A stretch of DNA of 64,000 bases from assembly GCF_004329815.1 (NCBI RefSeq), contig NZ_SJPE01000008.1:62337-126336 (forward strand), given 5' to 3'. Origin of the DNA: Flavobacterium silvisoli. GTDB taxonomy: Bacteria; Bacteroidota; Bacteroidia; Flavobacteriales; Flavobacteriaceae. This document shows, in pieces, positions 50,942 through 60,300 of this stretch. The notes below the pieces were generated by a model. That model saw only the letters and a program-made list of their open reading frames with translations. It did not search any database and had not been told where the DNA came from. The first letter of the stretch is position 1; each line of letters starts with the position of its first letter. Both the position numbers and the translations under genes were made by a program.

Positions 50942-52780
50942 ATGATCAACAAAACACTTTTTGGCGTAATGCTCTTATTCCTTGCTTCGCAGCCCATGCA
51001 GGCACAGGTAAAAAACAGCGGGAATGATTCGGTCAAAGTGTATAAAAAAATCGAAAACTATTCACAAAAAAATAAAGTGAACGGCTTTATTTACCGATTA
51101 TTGTTCCGTTCGCAACGCAAGACAACCCCATCGGCCAACACGACCAGAAAACGCTATTTTATTAAAAAATCATTTGATCGAAACGAAGGCAAAATCATTC
51201 GAAACATCAATATAGAAACTCTAGACCCGTTTGGGTATTCAGTAGACAATTACAAAGACACTCCCGAAAAAGGCTTTGAAAAATTTGGTAATGACCTTCA
51301 CATAAAAACAAAAAACTGGACCATTCGCAACCTGCTCTTATTTAAGAAAAATGAACCTTTAGATTCATTACTGGCTAAAGAATCCGAGCGTTTGATTCGT
51401 AAACAACGTTATGTGAGAAGTGTCATCATCAAACCGGTAGAGATTCCCAAATGTAAGGATTCTGTGGATATTTCGATACGCGTATTAGACTCTTGGAGCC
51501 TTATTCCAACCGGAGCTATCTCAAACTCGCAAGGGAGTTTTGAACTTACGGAACGCAATTTTTTTGGATTGGGTCACGAATTTGAAAACGACATCAACAG
51601 GCGCTTTGAAACCGGACAAAATGCATACAAAGCCAAGTATACCATCAGCAATATAAAGAACACGTTTATCAATTCAACTTTTGCCTATGAAAATTCAATT
51701 GATAATTATACTACGAAAAGTGCACGGGTGGAGCGACAATTTTTCTCTCCCTTCACCCGATTGGCAGGGGGTGTGTTTTTAGAAAATCGGTTTTATATTG
51801 ATTCGTTACCCGATAATACCGGTGCGTTTGCCAAGCAACGTTTCAAATTAGAAACTCAGGAATATTGGGCCGGACATTCATTTAAAATTTTCGGAGGTAA
51901 AAATGAAGACTATCGAACCACAACTTTGGTAACTACCATAGGGTACAAAAATATCACTTATTTGGAACAACCTACTTTAACCTATGATCCTGAAAAGTTT
52001 TTTTCCGCAGAAAAATTATATTTGGCTACCATTGGTTTAAACACCCGAAAATTTGCAGAAGACAAATATTTGTTCAATTTCGGGATTATTGAAGACGTTC
52101 CTTACGGACAGGTATATGCGCTGACCGGTGGTGTGCAAAATAAGAACAACCTGAATCGGAGCTATTTTGGCGGTCGATTTGCCTATGGAAATTATTTCAA
52201 CTTTGGTTATTTGGGCACCAATATTGAATGGGGAAGTTTTTACAATCATGGCTGTACAGAGGAGACTACTTTCAGAGTAGAAGCCAATTACTTCACTAAC
52301 CTGCTCAGCGTCGGCGATTGGAAAATAAGACAATTTGTAAAACCGACAATCGTTTTTGGGAATCACAGAGCTCCTATAATTAAAGACCGCGTTACCTTAT
52401 CGGATCAGAATATTATTACCGGATTCAACAATCCGCTGATCAACGGAAACCGAAAACTTACCCTTGCATTCCAAACCCAAACTTATGCACCGGGTAATTG
52501 GCACGGGTTTCACTTCAGTCCGTTTTATAATATGACTTTTGGTCTATTGGGTTCAGAAAAAGATAAAGTTTTCAATGACCGATTGTATTCCAAATTCAGT
52601 TTAGGCGTTTTGATTAACAACGATTATTTGGTTTTCAATCGGTTTCAGATTTCTTTTTCATTCTACCCTTCGATTCCGTATGAAGGCACTAATGTATTCA
52701 AAACCAATTCGTTTAAAAATGACGATTTAACCTTACCGGATTTTCAGATTGGACAACCGATTATTGTTCCTTATAGATAA
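50942..52780 (+). CDS. BamA/TamA-like outer-membrane barrel protein
   Basis: 612 residues. Signal peptide (cleavage near MQAQ), then a POTRA-like region: RNINIETLDPFGYSV, ERLIRKQRYVRSVIIKPVEI and DSVDISIRVLDSWSLIPT. The rest is a beta barrel with many aromatic-rich alternating strands, starting ELTERNFFGLGHEFENDINR, a pattern typical of Omp85 family barrels. No terminal FxxF-type Omp85 lid motif is obvious. Possible roles are insertion or export of a surface protein or lipid; I cannot narrow it. The ATG at 50942 gives the signal peptide; the longer frame starts in the terminator. Confidence 0.75.
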   Translation: MINKTLFGVMLLFLASQPMQAQVKNSGNDSVKVYKKIENYSQKNKVNGFIYRLLFRSQRKTTPSANTTRKRYFIKKSFDRNEGKIIRNINIETLDPFGYSVDNYKDTPEKGFEKFGNDLHIKTKNWTIRNLLLFKKNEPLDSLLAKESERLIRKQRYVRSVIIKPVEIPKCKDSVDISIRVLDSWSLIPTGAISNSQGSFELTERNFFGLGHEFENDINRRFETGQNAYKAKYTISNIKNTFINSTFAYENSIDNYTTKSARVERQFFSPFTRLAGGVFLENRFYIDSLPDNTGAFAKQRFKLETQEYWAGHSFKIFGGKNEDYRTTTLVTTIGYKNITYLEQPTLTYDPEKFFSAEKLYLATIGLNTRKFAEDKYLFNFGIIEDVPYGQVYALTGGVQNKNNLNRSYFGGRFAYGNYFNFGYLGTNIEWGSFYNHGCTEETTFRVEANYFTNLLSVGDWKIRQFVKPTIVFGNHRAPIIKDRVTLSDQNIITGFNNPLINGNRKLTLAFQTQTYAPGNWHGFHFSPFYNMTFGLLGSEKDKVFNDRLYSKFSLGVLINNDYLVFNRFQISFSFYPSIPYEGTNVFKTNSFKNDDLTLPDFQIGQPIIVPYR

Positions 52781-52902
52781 ATTTATTTTTTTGTAAGTTT
52801 TATTAGTTGTTAAGTGTTAAAAATACGTATTTTGACGATTATTTTTTGCTTTTAATCGATTTATTTTTATGTTTATCCAACCATAACCAACACCTTATTT
52901 GT

Positions 52903-53166
52903 ATGAAAACAAATTACTTACCCGAAGGCAAGGTGAAAAAAAACTATCTCTGTTCCTTGTTTGGACATCGCTTTATTGAGACTAAAAAAGTCAACACTCA
53001 TTTCAGTGAATTTGAATGTGAAGTATGCAAAATGCAAGCTACCAATGATAGTCGGGGGCATAAAATCAAACTGACTTCTAAACTGAAAGATATCAATGAA
53101 ACGCTGTTTTATCTGCAACTTAAAAAAGAATTCATCGCTCGTTTTTATTTTACCAAAAAAGAATAG
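52903..53166 (+). CDS. Small zinc-ribbon-like protein
   Basis: 87 residues. A CSLFGHRF segment followed about 20 residues later by FECEVCKMQ gives a C...H / C-x-x-C arrangement resembling DUF1660-type phage zinc ribbons. The C-terminal half is basic and helical. Probably metal-binding, cytoplasmic, function unknown. The ATG at 52903 removes 32 unlikely leading residues from the longest frame. It lies between the barrel protein and the ABC transporter genes with no clear operon partner. Confidence 0.65.
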   Translation: MKTNYLPEGKVKKNYLCSLFGHRFIETKKVNTHFSEFECEVCKMQATNDSRGHKIKLTSKLKDINETLFYLQLKKEFIARFYFTKKE

Positions 53167-53218
53167 TAACAAACTAAGGTTTCAATCGTCATACCAGCTA
53201 AACCTTAAAACCTAACCC

Positions 53219-54115
53219 TTGGAGTCAACTATTCTTTCCATCAAAAACCTGAATAAACGTTACGGTAAAATCCACGCTGTTAACGACGTTTCTCTCGAAA
53301 TACACAAAGGCAATGTTTACGGAATTCTGGGGCCAAACGGCAGTGGAAAATCGACTACTCTCGGTATTGTATTGAATGTAGTTAACAAAACTTCAGGAGA
53401 ATACAGTTGGTTTGACGGAACCATGCAAACGCATGAAGCCCTTAAAAAAGTTGGAGCCATTATTGAGCGGCCTAATTTTTATCCTTATATGTCGGCCAAA
53501 GAAAACCTGGAATTGGTTTGCAAAATCAAAGGAATTAATTATAACAAAATAAATGAAAAGCTAGAAATTGTTGGGTTACTCGACAGAAAAGACAGCAAAT
53601 TCAAAACTTTTTCATTGGGAATGAAACAACGTTTAGCTATTGCATCTGCTTTGTTGAATGATCCTGAAATTTTGATTTTAGATGAACCCACTAACGGTTT
53701 GGATCCGCAGGGGATTCATCAAATTAGAGACATCATCCGATTGATTGCTTCACAAGGTACTACCATTTTACTAGCTTCCCATTTACTTGATGAAGTAGAA
53801 AAAGTTTGCAGCCATGTTCTCGTACTCCGCTATGGCAAAGTACTGTATTCAGGTACAGTAGACAGCATGACCAATCACAGTGTGTTTTTTGAATTACAGG
53901 CCAACGATAATAAATCTTTGACAGATGTATTAAAACAACATCCGGAGACTGATACCGTTTCGGAAATTGAGGGAAAAATAATTGTTCATTTCAAAAATAA
54001 GGTTGATGCGGCTCAATTGAATCAATATTTCTTTGACAAAGGGATTTGCCTGAACCATTTAGTTCAGAAAAGAACCAGTTTAGAAGAACAATTTTTAGCA
54101 TTAACCAATAAATAG
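53219..54115 (+). CDS. ABC transporter ATP-binding protein, TTG start
   Basis: 298 residues. Walker A GPNGSGKSTT, Q-loop region, signature FSLGMKQRLAIASALL, Walker B ILILDEPTNGLDP and a switch histidine in LLASHLLDEVEKVC are all present. It powers the membrane protein encoded eight bases downstream, forming an ABC-2-type exporter of unknown substrate. The only start upstream of the conserved STILSIKNLNKRYG opening is TTG at 53219; there is no ATG or GTG nearby, so I accept the rare start codon. The C-terminal ~90 residues are a regulatory domain as in other ABC-2 exporters. Confidence 0.92.
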   Translation: MESTILSIKNLNKRYGKIHAVNDVSLEIHKGNVYGILGPNGSGKSTTLGIVLNVVNKTSGEYSWFDGTMQTHEALKKVGAIIERPNFYPYMSAKENLELVCKIKGINYNKINEKLEIVGLLDRKDSKFKTFSLGMKQRLAIASALLNDPEILILDEPTNGLDPQGIHQIRDIIRLIASQGTTILLASHLLDEVEKVCSHVLVLRYGKVLYSGTVDSMTNHSVFFELQANDNKSLTDVLKQHPETDTVSEIEGKIIVHFKNKVDAAQLNQYFFDKGICLNHLVQKRTSLEEQFLALTNK

Positions 54116-54123
54116 AGCCTGAG

Positions 54124-54960
54124 ATGAAACGTTTATTAGCCATTGAATTACAAAAAATATGGAAAAACAGAGCCAGTAAAATATTAACGATTGGTTACTT
54201 TGTTATACTGTCTTTTATAGCTTTAATAGCTTCGGTCAAATTTGAAATCGGGAATTTCAAGATTCATTTTGCCGAAATGGGAATTTTCAACTTTCCTTTT
54301 ATTTGGCATTTCAATACTTGGATTGCATCCTTATTAAAGTTCTTTTTGGCGGTTATCATCGTTTCAATGATGGCCAATGAATACAGTTACGGTACTTTAA
54401 AACAAAACCTTATTGATGGTATGAGCAAGCAGGAATTTGTACTTTCCAAATTCTTGGCAATACTCTTTTTTGCGCTGACTTCAACCGTTTTTGTCTTTGT
54501 AATGTCATTAATTTTGGGCTATAGTTTCTCCTCCTACACCGAATTAGGAATCGTTTTTTCGGATTTGGAATACTTGTTGGCCTATTTTGTAAAATTGCTT
54601 GGTTTCTTCTCTTTCTGTTTATTCTTAGGAGTTTTGATTAAACGTTCTGCCTTCGCTATCGGTTTTTTATTCATTTGGTTTTTATTCGAAAATATATCGC
54701 ATGCCTTCCTGAAATTTGAGGTTTTCAACAGAAATCCATTGGTAGATTCGTTTTATTCGTACATGCCATTGGAATCTATGAGCAATCTGATTGTAGAACC
54801 TTTTACCCGTTTTAGTGTAATCAAAAGTATTCAAACTGCTGTAGGCGATAATAACATAAAAGATTACAGTGTTCATTTCAGTTCAATTTTAATTGTCTTG
54901 ATTTGGACAGCCATCTTCATTTTCTTGTCCTATAAAATCATCAAAAAAAGAGATTTATAG
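54124..54960 (+). CDS. ABC-2-type transporter permease
   Basis: 278 residues and six hydrophobic helices. The start MKRLLAIELQKIWKNRASK, cytoplasmic loop EYSYGTLKQNLIDGMSKQEF and final SYKIIKKRDL are typical of Bacteroidota ABC-2 permeases. With the preceding ATPase it forms the exporter. Substrate unknown; related pairs handle antibiotics, lipids or bacteriocins. Its last codons overlap the -7 box region of the following T9SS gene. Confidence 0.88.
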   Translation: MKRLLAIELQKIWKNRASKILTIGYFVILSFIALIASVKFEIGNFKIHFAEMGIFNFPFIWHFNTWIASLLKFFLAVIIVSMMANEYSYGTLKQNLIDGMSKQEFVLSKFLAILFFALTSTVFVFVMSLILGYSFSSYTELGIVFSDLEYLLAYFVKLLGFFSFCLFLGVLIKRSAFAIGFLFIWFLFENISHAFLKFEVFNRNPLVDSFYSYMPLESMSNLIVEPFTRFSVIKSIQTAVGDNNIKDYSVHFSSILIVLIWTAIFIFLSYKIIKKRDL

Positions 54961-54968
54961 TATCTTTG
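54961..54968 (+). promoter_or_regulatory. -7 box (TAtcTTTG) before the 767-residue T9SS gene
   Basis: Exact TAnnTTTG match abutting the permease stop and eight bases before the ATG at 54977, predicting a very short leader. Confidence 0.5.
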
Positions 54969-54976
54969 CAGATGCT

Positions 54977-57280
54977 ATGAAACTACTGCGAATATTATTT
55001 TTTATTTTTTTTTGTTGCTTTTCTCAAAACAACCTTTGGGCGCAAAATATTATTGTTAACGATACCTATACTGCGCAACAATTAGTAGAAAATGTTTTAA
55101 TCAACAGTCCTTGTGCCAATGTATCTAATTTTAGTGTCAGTGGCGGAAACTTTGCTTCGGGGGAAAAGAGCTATGGTTATTTTTCAGCAGGAACAAGCAG
55201 CTTTCCTTTTTCGAACGGAGTAGTACTGAGTACCAGTACTGCAAATAATACACAAGGTCCCAACACATCACTTCTAAGCGATGATGCTCCGGGTTGGATA
55301 GGTGACCCTGATTTAGAGCAGGCTTTATCCATTTCTAACACATCCAATGCCACTGTTCTTGAGTTTGATTTTACTCCTTTGACCAGTCAAATCAGTTTTG
55401 ATTATATATTTGCTTCCGAAGAATACCACGATACTGCACCATGTCATTATTCGGATGGATTTGCTTTTTTGTTAAAAGTAGCCGGCAGCCCTGATAATTA
55501 TCAAAACCTTGCCTTAATCCCTAACACAGCTATCCCTGTAAAAGTGACAACTGTACATCCTAATATATCAGGCGGTAGTGGTTGTCCGGCGCAAAATGAA
55601 ACTTACTTCGGAAGTTATAACGACAATGCAGCTCCTATCAACTTCAACGGACAAACAACGATAATGACTGCTAAAGCCACTGTAATTCCGGGAACTACAT
55701 ACCATATCAAATTAGTCATAGCCGATGAGACCAATCCCAAATACGACTCGGCCATTTTTTTGGGTGGTGGCAGTTTTAATGTTGGGACCGATCTAGGGCC
55801 CGACAGACTGATAGCTACCAACAACCCTCTTTGCAATAGCGACACTTATCTGCTTGACGCTACCGAACCCGGAACCAACACCTATAAATGGTTCAAAGAC
55901 AATGTGGAACTTTTGGGAGAAACAAACCCAACTTACACTGTTACTTCTGCCGGCACTTATAGTGTAGAAATCACACTCAACAGCACAACATGTATAGCTA
56001 AAGGAGAAGTTACAATTGAATATGCTGGCTCTCCTGTCATTGCTCCTTTAGCGTTGGAACAATGCGACGACAATAATGATGGCATTGCCACATTCAACTT
56101 AACTAAACTAACTCCGGTATTACAAGGAAGTACAGCAGCGAATACTGTTACGTATTATACCAGTTTGTACAATGCTCAGCACCAACTTAACCCAATTTCG
56201 AATACCTCATCGTTTCAAAATACTTCAACCAATCAGGTTGTGGCTGCTGTGAGTAATGCTTATGGATGTAACAGCTATGTGACCATAACACTTCAAATTG
56301 CCAACAACTCTTTGCCTGCGGTTAGTCCGATTCCGATTTGTGATGAAGATGGTACGCTTGATGGCTTTACTTCCATTGATTTAAATCAGCAGGTAACACC
56401 AACGGTTCTTAATGGATTACCGGCTGGATTAATTGCTGAATACTATTTGACTGCTGCTGATGCCACTAATCAAACCAATGTATTACCAAATAGTTTCACC
56501 AATACTCTCTCTCCCAACCAAACCATTTTTGCTCGTATCGTAAATGGCCCTGATTGTTATGGTATCATCCCGATTTCTCTGCAACTGATTACATTCAATC
56601 CTGCTAATTTTAATGATGAAAGCTTGTTTTTATGTAATGGAGAAACCGAATCACTGTCTGTGCCATTAGGGTTCAGCAGCTACACTTGGAACACGGGAGC
56701 TACCACCTCATCTATTTCTATAACTACCAGCGGAACTTATACGGTTACTGTTACCAATTCGTATGGTTGCAGTGTGACAAAAAAATTCATTGTATTGTCG
56801 TCCAGTGCACCTATTATAACTTCAGTAGATATTGGAGATTTTTCAGGAAACAGCAATACTGTTCAAGTTAATGTGAGCGGCAGTGGTGATTATGAGTACT
56901 CATTAAACGGAATCCATTTTCAAAGCAGCTCTCTTTTTACTGATGTCACTCCTAAAGAATATACGATAATTGTTCGCGATAAAAACGGCTGCAATCCAAA
57001 TGCTACAAAACACATTTACGTACTCGATTATCCCAAATATTTCACGCCTAACGGAGATGGCATCAACGATACGTGGCAGATAAAAAACTTATTTTATTAC
57101 CCACAGGCCGTTGTCACTATTTTTGATCGTTACGGAAAATTCATTTACAGCTTTGACGCCAATCACCCCGGTTGGAATGGGAAATTAAATCAACAGGAGT
57201 TGTTTGCCGATGATTATTGGTTTGTCATCACTTTAAACAATGGCCGAATAATTAAAGGCCATTTTGCGCTCAAACGGTAA
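54977..57280 (+). CDS. Secreted T9SS type B protein with choice-of-anchor L domain
   Basis: 767 residues. Signal peptide (cleavage near LWA-Q), then a choice-of-anchor L domain (about 35-265; FSNGVVLSTSTANN, GDPDLEQALSISN, ISFDYIFASEEY, SGGSGCPAQNETYFGSYNDN). Immunoglobulin-like segments (about 270-650) follow, and the type B C-terminal domain (about 680-767; YFTPNGDGINDTWQI, VTIFDRYGKFIYSFD, GHFALKR) that sends it through T9SS. Probably a cell-surface adhesin or structural protein. Its C-terminal domain resembles that of the next gene; the two are 25 bp apart and likely co-transcribed. Confidence 0.92.
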   Translation: MKLLRILFFIFFCCFSQNNLWAQNIIVNDTYTAQQLVENVLINSPCANVSNFSVSGGNFASGEKSYGYFSAGTSSFPFSNGVVLSTSTANNTQGPNTSLLSDDAPGWIGDPDLEQALSISNTSNATVLEFDFTPLTSQISFDYIFASEEYHDTAPCHYSDGFAFLLKVAGSPDNYQNLALIPNTAIPVKVTTVHPNISGGSGCPAQNETYFGSYNDNAAPINFNGQTTIMTAKATVIPGTTYHIKLVIADETNPKYDSAIFLGGGSFNVGTDLGPDRLIATNNPLCNSDTYLLDATEPGTNTYKWFKDNVELLGETNPTYTVTSAGTYSVEITLNSTTCIAKGEVTIEYAGSPVIAPLALEQCDDNNDGIATFNLTKLTPVLQGSTAANTVTYYTSLYNAQHQLNPISNTSSFQNTSTNQVVAAVSNAYGCNSYVTITLQIANNSLPAVSPIPICDEDGTLDGFTSIDLNQQVTPTVLNGLPAGLIAEYYLTAADATNQTNVLPNSFTNTLSPNQTIFARIVNGPDCYGIIPISLQLITFNPANFNDESLFLCNGETESLSVPLGFSSYTWNTGATTSSISITTSGTYTVTVTNSYGCSVTKKFIVLSSSAPIITSVDIGDFSGNSNTVQVNVSGSGDYEYSLNGIHFQSSSLFTDVTPKEYTIIVRDKNGCNPNATKHIYVLDYPKYFTPNGDGINDTWQIKNLFYYPQAVVTIFDRYGKFIYSFDANHPGWNGKLNQQELFADDYWFVITLNNGRIIKGHFALKR

Positions 57281-57305
57281 CTGCTTTTTTCACTAATTTT
57301 ATCCA

Positions 57306-60300
57306 ATGAAGAAGATTATTACCCTATTCGTTTTTTTCCTATCCTTATCAACAACGGCTCAATTCAGTAAGACCCACTATATTCCGCCACTATCCAATAC
57401 CGATTCGATGTCTGCCACCCCGCAAGGGCAATCTATGTATATCTCGTGTCCGAGTATTACACCGGTAAACTTTCAGATTCAAGAAATTGGCGGAAACACA
57501 ATCACGGGTGTTGTAAGTCGTGATAATCCGTACGTACATTTTATAGGTACGGGATATGACACTCAATTATTGGTTTCAAAAAGTGATGTCAACACAGTTA
57601 AAAATAACAAAGGATTCATAGTACAGGCTGACGATTTGATTTATGTAACGGTTCGTTTAACGGCTTCAAATCAAAATTTTCAAGCTGGTGGCCTTGTTTC
57701 AAAAGGAAGTGCTGCTTTGGGAACCCAATTCCGAATTGGTGCTTTTATCAACACCGGGATCAGTGCTATCAACGATACACATTATACTTTTGCCGCCATA
57801 TTGGCTACGGAAAATAATACTGTTGTTTCCTTTCACGATATCAAATCAGGAGTGGGTTTGATTAATGATGCCGCTTCCGGAAATACACCGAGCGATGTTA
57901 TTCTCAATGCGGGTGAAAGTTACGTAATAGCGGTAGAAGGTCCCAGAAATGCCAATAGAGACGGATTAATAGGAGCTGCCATCACATCCAATAAGCCCAT
58001 AGCTGTAAACTGTGGTTCCTTTGCCGGAACTAACGGAAATAATGATTCAAACATTGACTTGGGTTTTGACCAGATTGTTTCGGCTGAGAGAACAGGACAA
58101 GAATATATTTTTATAAAAGGTTCCGGAGTGGATGTAACGGAGAGACCGCTTTTAGTTGCTAACGAAAATAACACTGAAGTTTATTTGGATGGTAACTCAA
58201 GCCCCATAACTACCTTGAATGCAGGCGAATATTTAGCTTTAGACGGAAGTGCTTTTTCAGCCAATGGTAATTTATATGTCAGAACTTCCAAAAATATTTT
58301 TGCTTATCAGGGAATAGGTGGAACATCCAGCCAAGCCAACCAAAACATGCACTTTTTGCCTCCGTTGAGTTGCCAAACCCCTAAAACCATAAACAACATT
58401 CCGTTCATCAATGAGGTAAGCGGATTGACTGATTTCTTCGGAACGGTTTGCATCGTAACTAAAGCCGGTGCTTCGTTAGATTTCATTATAGACGGAACCA
58501 ACTACAGTTTGGCTACTCTACCAGCGGGTATCAACGTAAACGGTCCTTTAACGATAACGGGGAATGCCAATTATGTTACGTATACTTTTGAAAACCTAAC
58601 CGGTAATATTTCTGTTTTTTCTTCGGAACAGGTATACCTTTCTTATTACGGTTCGAGTAATGCTGCTACTTACGGAGGATATTATTCAGGATTCACATTC
58701 GACCCTGAAATTATTCTCCAACCTCAGTCAGCAGCTACATCGGGCTGTATTCCGAATGTTGACTTACAAGTAAATGCCATCAGCGGCTTTGATTTTTTTC
58801 AATGGTACCTTAATGGAGCCGCTATAGTCGGAGCCACTGCCAATACTTACACTCCTACACAACCCGGATTTTATAAAGTTATTGCTACTTTAAGTTCTTG
58901 CGGCACAGATTTTTCTTCAGTTGAAATTCCCGTTAGTGCTTGTCCTGATGATAGTGATAATGACGGCACCAATGACAACATCGATTTAGACAACGACAAC
59001 GACGGCATTACCAACTGCAATGAATCCTACGGTAATCAGACTATTTCATTAGCCAATTCGGCTTCAGGAAATATCAATATTGGCCCTTACACTAACTCTT
59101 TCACCGGAATCGTAACCACTTCAGCGGCGGCATCTGCAACTCCTTTTACCGGAAATGCAGATGGTAGTTTTGTAACCAATATCCCTGCCGGAAAAACAAA
59201 TTGGGTGAAATACGAAATGACGTTTGCTCAACCGGTTTCAATTGGTTTAGAATACGTGACCACTGCCAACAGCACTGATTTACTGGATTCTAACGGGGAA
59301 TACACTATCAATTCACCTATTAACCGAACCATTACGGTACTAAATCCCGATAATCAATTATTGATTGACACCAACTACGATGGTTTTTTCGAAAGCGGCG
59401 TTACTGAGTATTCATCATTTGAAATTCGTTTCCGTTTAAACAATACTACTCCTTTAGCCGCAGGAACCGGTACTTTTAAATTCCTGACTAAACTCTCCGG
59501 CACTATTAGTTTTAAACACCGAAACTTGTCTGACACTGTTAGTGACAGAGCCACACTCAAAATATACGCCACCTGTGTACCGAAAGACTCTGATAACGAT
59601 GGCATTCCCGATCAAGATGATTACGACAGTGATAACGACAGTATACCCGATTTTGTTGAATCACAAGGACAAAATATAGTGGCACTATCTCATGTTGACA
59701 CAAACGGAGACGGAATAGATGATATTTTTGGAAACGGAATAATTCCGGCTGACTCCGATAATGACGGCATTCCTAATTATTTGGATTTGGATTCGGATAA
59801 TGACGGTATAGTAGACATCATCGAATCAGGAAGTCCCGGAAATTCTAACAATACCAGTGGTGTTATGAGTGGTGGGAATTTTGGAACAAACGGTTTACAC
59901 AACAGTTTAGAAACTTCACCGGACAGCGGAATACTGAATTACACAATAGCGGATACTGATGGAGATGGCATACTCAACTATATCGAATTAGATAGTGATG
60001 ATGATGGTTGCAGTGATACTGCAGAAGGAACCGTTAATTACACCATTCCGGCTCCCATTATTATTACTACACAACCGCAAAATGTCATAGCCTGCGAATC
60101 CCAATCAGCAACTTTTACAGTAACCTCTAATGCTGTTAACAATTATCAATGGCAACTATCCACTAATAATGGTGTTACTTGGTCAAACCTTACAAACAAT
60201 GCGATTTATTCAGGTGTAACCTCCGCCTCATTGACTATTTCCAATGTAACCCCAGCAATGGTTGGATACCAATATCGAGTGTTTTTAAACAAAAACGGAA

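Noticed and set aside
58946..60035. Repeated GATxxxGATxxxGAC-like DNA in the large adhesin gene
   Set aside because: These are in-frame calcium-binding thrombospondin type 3 repeats of variable length, not a CRISPR array or tandem satellite.
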